Source: Candidatus Zipacnadia bacterium (GTDB lineage Bacteria; Armatimonadota; UBA5377; JALGUK01). From it: a DNA stretch of 7,179 bases. This document shows, piece by piece, positions 5,866 to 7,179 of the stretch. A program made the position numbers and the translations under genes. Numbering within the stretch: position 1 is the first letter of the stretch; each line of letters opens with the position of its first letter. The notes beneath the pieces are model-generated. The model searched no databases, was not told where the DNA came from, and was given only the letters and a program-made list of their open reading frames with translations. Location: the NCBI GenBank assembly GCA_029820875.1, contig JALGUK010000092.1, positions 1 through 7,179 of the forward strand, in the 5' to 3' direction.

Positions 5866-6219
5866 TGGTGGAGGCGGCGGGAATCGAACCCGCGTCCGAA
5901 GAGGAGCCAGCCAGGACTTCTACGAGCGTGCCGATGTTTTCAGTTTCGCCTCGCCCGGCTCCCACCGGCAGGATTCAGACTCGGCTAGCCCGATAGAAGT
6001 CCCCGACAGCGCTACGGGCGTTCGCGTCGGGCAAGCTGACTGAGGTGGCGGTCTGGCCCGGCTACGTCAGCCTAAGCCGGGTGACCGTCGCCGCTTTAAG
6101 CGGCGAGTGCGAGAGTGTTAGTCTCGGCAGTTGTGGTTTTCCACCGTTTTACGAGATTGGTGGAATCTCGGCTCGCTATCCTGACCCACCCAAACTCTCC
6201 GTCGAAACCTATCGCCCCC
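5866..6219 (-). ncRNA. ssrA: Transfer-messenger RNA (tmRNA), one-piece
   Basis: tmRNA with SmpB rescues stalled ribosomes and adds a degradation tag. The 5' end GGGGGCGATAGGTTTCGACGG (from 6219) pairs with the 3' end CGCCTCCACCA in a 7-bp acceptor stem that keeps the G3-U70 pair (6217, 5872) read by alanyl-tRNA synthetase; CCA is encoded. The T-arm has GGGTTCGATTCCC. PK1 is visible at 6169-6141: stem GAGATT/AATCTC whose loop CCACC pairs with GGTGG. A tag frame follows (6128-6096), and its stop lies in a 17-base hairpin (6105-6089). PK2 has a CCCGGCT/AGCCGGG stem (6081-6057) with loop GCTGAC pairing GTCAGC (6040-6035). The length is 354 bases, normal for the family. The gene is unpermuted and has its own promoter, with a leader of about 40 bases that RNase P would remove. 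Confidence 0.97.
6096..6128 (-). other. tmRNA tag reading frame (AETNTLALAA)
   Basis: GCC GAG ACT AAC ACT CTC GCA CTC GCC GCT TAA encodes AETNTLALAA and a stop; with the tRNA-borne Ala the tag would be AAETNTLALAA. The resume codon GCC is assigned by comparison with the Bacillus subtilis layout (ACT GGC AAA ACT AAC), where ACT directly precedes the first tag codon. The LALAA ending fits recognition by ClpXP-type proteases. The tag is of ordinary length. Confidence 0.85.
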
Positions 6220-6273
6220 GTTCCTATACAATAAAACAACTCAGATGTCTGCCTCGTTCCGCCTGCAAGATGT

Positions 6274-6302
6274 ATCATAGCACAAAACTAACTCTCCGGC
6301 AA
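6274..6302 (-). promoter_or_regulatory. Extended -10 promoter of ssrA
   Basis: The minus strand has TTGCCG (6302-6297, 4 of 6), a 17-base spacer and TATGAT (6279-6274, 5 of 6) preceded directly by TGC, an extended -10 element. Expected start is near 6267, about 48 bases before the mature tmRNA 5' end at 6219. It begins 14 bases after the acetyltransferase stop, so ssrA is transcribed independently of that gene. Confidence 0.75.
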
Positions 6303-6316
6303 TAGCCCCTTACGGC

Positions 6317-7179
6317 TCACAGCTCCTTCTCGGCGTGCTGGTAGCTCTTCCACACCGTGAAACCTATCTTGCCGTAGAAATCCACCAGCCCTGTCCAGTC
6401 TATGCACATCTTGCGGACCCCACGGCGCTTCAAGTCCGCCACCGACTCGCTCAGGAGCGCAAGGCCAAGGCCTCGGCCCCGCAAGCGCTTTGCAATGCCG
6501 ATTGGACCTAAGCCCCCGTAATAATCCCCCAGCAGCGGGTGCCACATCACATTCGACCCGATAACCGCTGACCTGTAGCAGAACGTCTGCGAGAAGCCGG
6601 CTACCTGACCGTTTTCCAGAAGCAGCGTAAACTCCCCGGGGTCACCGCCCTGCTCAAGAAAATGCAGGCACTCCCAGTGCCATCGCCCCGGGAATTCGTC
6701 GGACAGGAACTTCGCCATCCCAGGCATATCGTCGCGGGTACCCGGACGTATCTCAATGGCCGGCGCCTCCCGCGTGAGAGTCTCGCGAACCCGCTGCGGG
6801 ACCTCGTAGTCACCAATATCGCGCCACATGTCGTGTGCGGTGCCGCCGAGCTGGTAGCCCCGGGCTTGCGCGAAGGCCTTCGCTGCCTCATACTGCACCG
6901 GAATGCCCGGGAAGAAGTGCTGGGGGTCCGCCCCGAGGGTGATATGCCTGGCACCGTGCTCGCGCAGGTAGGACTCGGCATGGCCGAGCAGGATTGTTCC
7001 GAGGCCCTCCCTGCGCCGGCCGCCGGCGACAACTATCGAGTTTATCCACCCGCTCTCCGGTGTGAACCACATATCAGGGCCTATCTGCCGGCCCGGGCGA
7101 GCGACGACAAATCCCACGAGCCTGCCTTGGTCGGTAACCGCGAAGACGTCCTCAGGCGCAAAGAAGGGCGAGTCAGCGA
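6317..7179 (-). CDS. Tandem GNAT-domain N-acetyltransferase, 5' end outside the window
   Basis: GNAT enzymes move an acetyl group from acetyl-CoA to an amine; this one is presumably cytoplasmic, as no signal or membrane segment is seen. The frame stays open to the right edge: a GTG at 7117 could look like a start, but the 20 codons before it encode APEDVFAVTDQGRLV, a normal GNAT beta-strand running into VGFVVARPG, so the gene continues outside. Two GNAT domains are visible. Counted from the first complete codon, the first has its acetyl-CoA loop RREGLG at about 55-60 (after GWINSIVVAGG) and the second has RGRGLG at about 233-238, followed by a helix and FYGKIGF. EIRPGTRDDMPGMAKFL (about 142-158) begins the second domain. 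Both loops fit the R/QxxGxG/A consensus, so both may bind acetyl-CoA. The substrate is not identifiable; amino-sugar or peptide-amine acetylation are possibilities only. Confidence 0.85.
   Translation of the reverse strand, partial: ADSPFFAPEDVFAVTDQGRLVGFVVARPGRQIGPDMWFTPESGWINSIVVAGGRRREGLGTILLGHAESYLREHGARHITLGADPQHFFPGIPVQYEAAKAFAQARGYQLGGTAHDMWRDIGDYEVPQRVRETLTREAPAIEIRPGTRDDMPGMAKFLSDEFPGRWHWECLHFLEQGGDPGEFTLLLENGQVAGFSQTFCYRSAVIGSNVMWHPLLGDYYGGLGPIGIAKRLRGRGLGLALLSESVADLKRRGVRKMCIDWTGLVDFYGKIGFTVWKSYQHAEKEL

Noticed and set aside
5866..5905. A tRNA-like T-arm and acceptor end suggesting a tRNA gene
   Set aside because: No anticodon arm follows; the matching 5' half lies about 300 bases away, as in tmRNA.
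5636..6043. A 135-codon plus-strand frame
   Set aside because: It runs antisense through the 3' part of ssrA; its GGGNRTRVR string is just the reverse of the tmRNA T-arm and acceptor.
6141..6169. Inverted repeat GAGATT-GGTGG-AATCTC as a possible operator
   Set aside because: It falls inside ssrA, and its loop pairs with CCACC at 6141-6145, so it is pseudoknot PK1.
6096..6278. A 60-codon minus-strand frame ending TTTAETNTLALAA
   Set aside because: It is the tmRNA tag frame extended upstream through the tRNA-like 5' part and leader; the start is not translated as mRNA.

Overview
The window is bacterial, fairly G+C-rich, and every gene I can support lies on the minus strand, so transcription runs from high to low coordinates. 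In transcription order it holds: the C-terminal part of a two-domain GNAT acetyltransferase (cut by the right edge); the tmRNA gene ssrA with its own promoter; a lipoprotein with a caspase-fold (clan CD) peptidase domain; a lipoprotein serpin; and a cell-wall cluster of an AMIN/Amidase_3 N-acetylmuramoyl-L-alanine amidase, a GerMN-domain lipoprotein and the first 41 codons of glutamate racemase murI (cut by the left edge).

The host cannot be fixed from the sequence alone. The amidase-GerMN-murI order recalls the racE/gerM neighbourhood of Firmicutes, and the stalk-plus-AMIN amidase architecture also occurs in other Terrabacteria. Armatimonadota or a related deep lineage is my guess, with low confidence. 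The one-piece tmRNA, the Shine-Dalgarno sites and the lipoboxes are ordinarily bacterial.

Two parts stand out. First, a caspase-fold lipoprotein with a His/Cys dyad lies just upstream of a lipoprotein serpin that keeps a perfect inhibitory hinge. Both should be anchored outside the cytoplasmic membrane, so they may be a protease and inhibitor acting in the same compartment; this pairing is inference. Second, the amidase is broken near its 3' end. The correct C-terminus is still encoded, but one frame over, and the stretch that normally carries the catalytic Glu (VEVGFLSN-like) is missing, as expected from a deletion of roughly 70-80 bases with a CGTG microhomology at the join. The next gene, the GerMN lipoprotein, carries a perfect 15-bp in-frame tandem duplication.

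Regulation visible in the sequence: an extended -10 promoter just upstream of ssrA, a near-consensus sigma70 promoter for the cell-wall cluster, ATGA and TAATG overlaps that would couple amidase, GerMN and murI translation, and a perfect 10-bp inverted repeat in the gap between ssrA and the caspase-fold gene.
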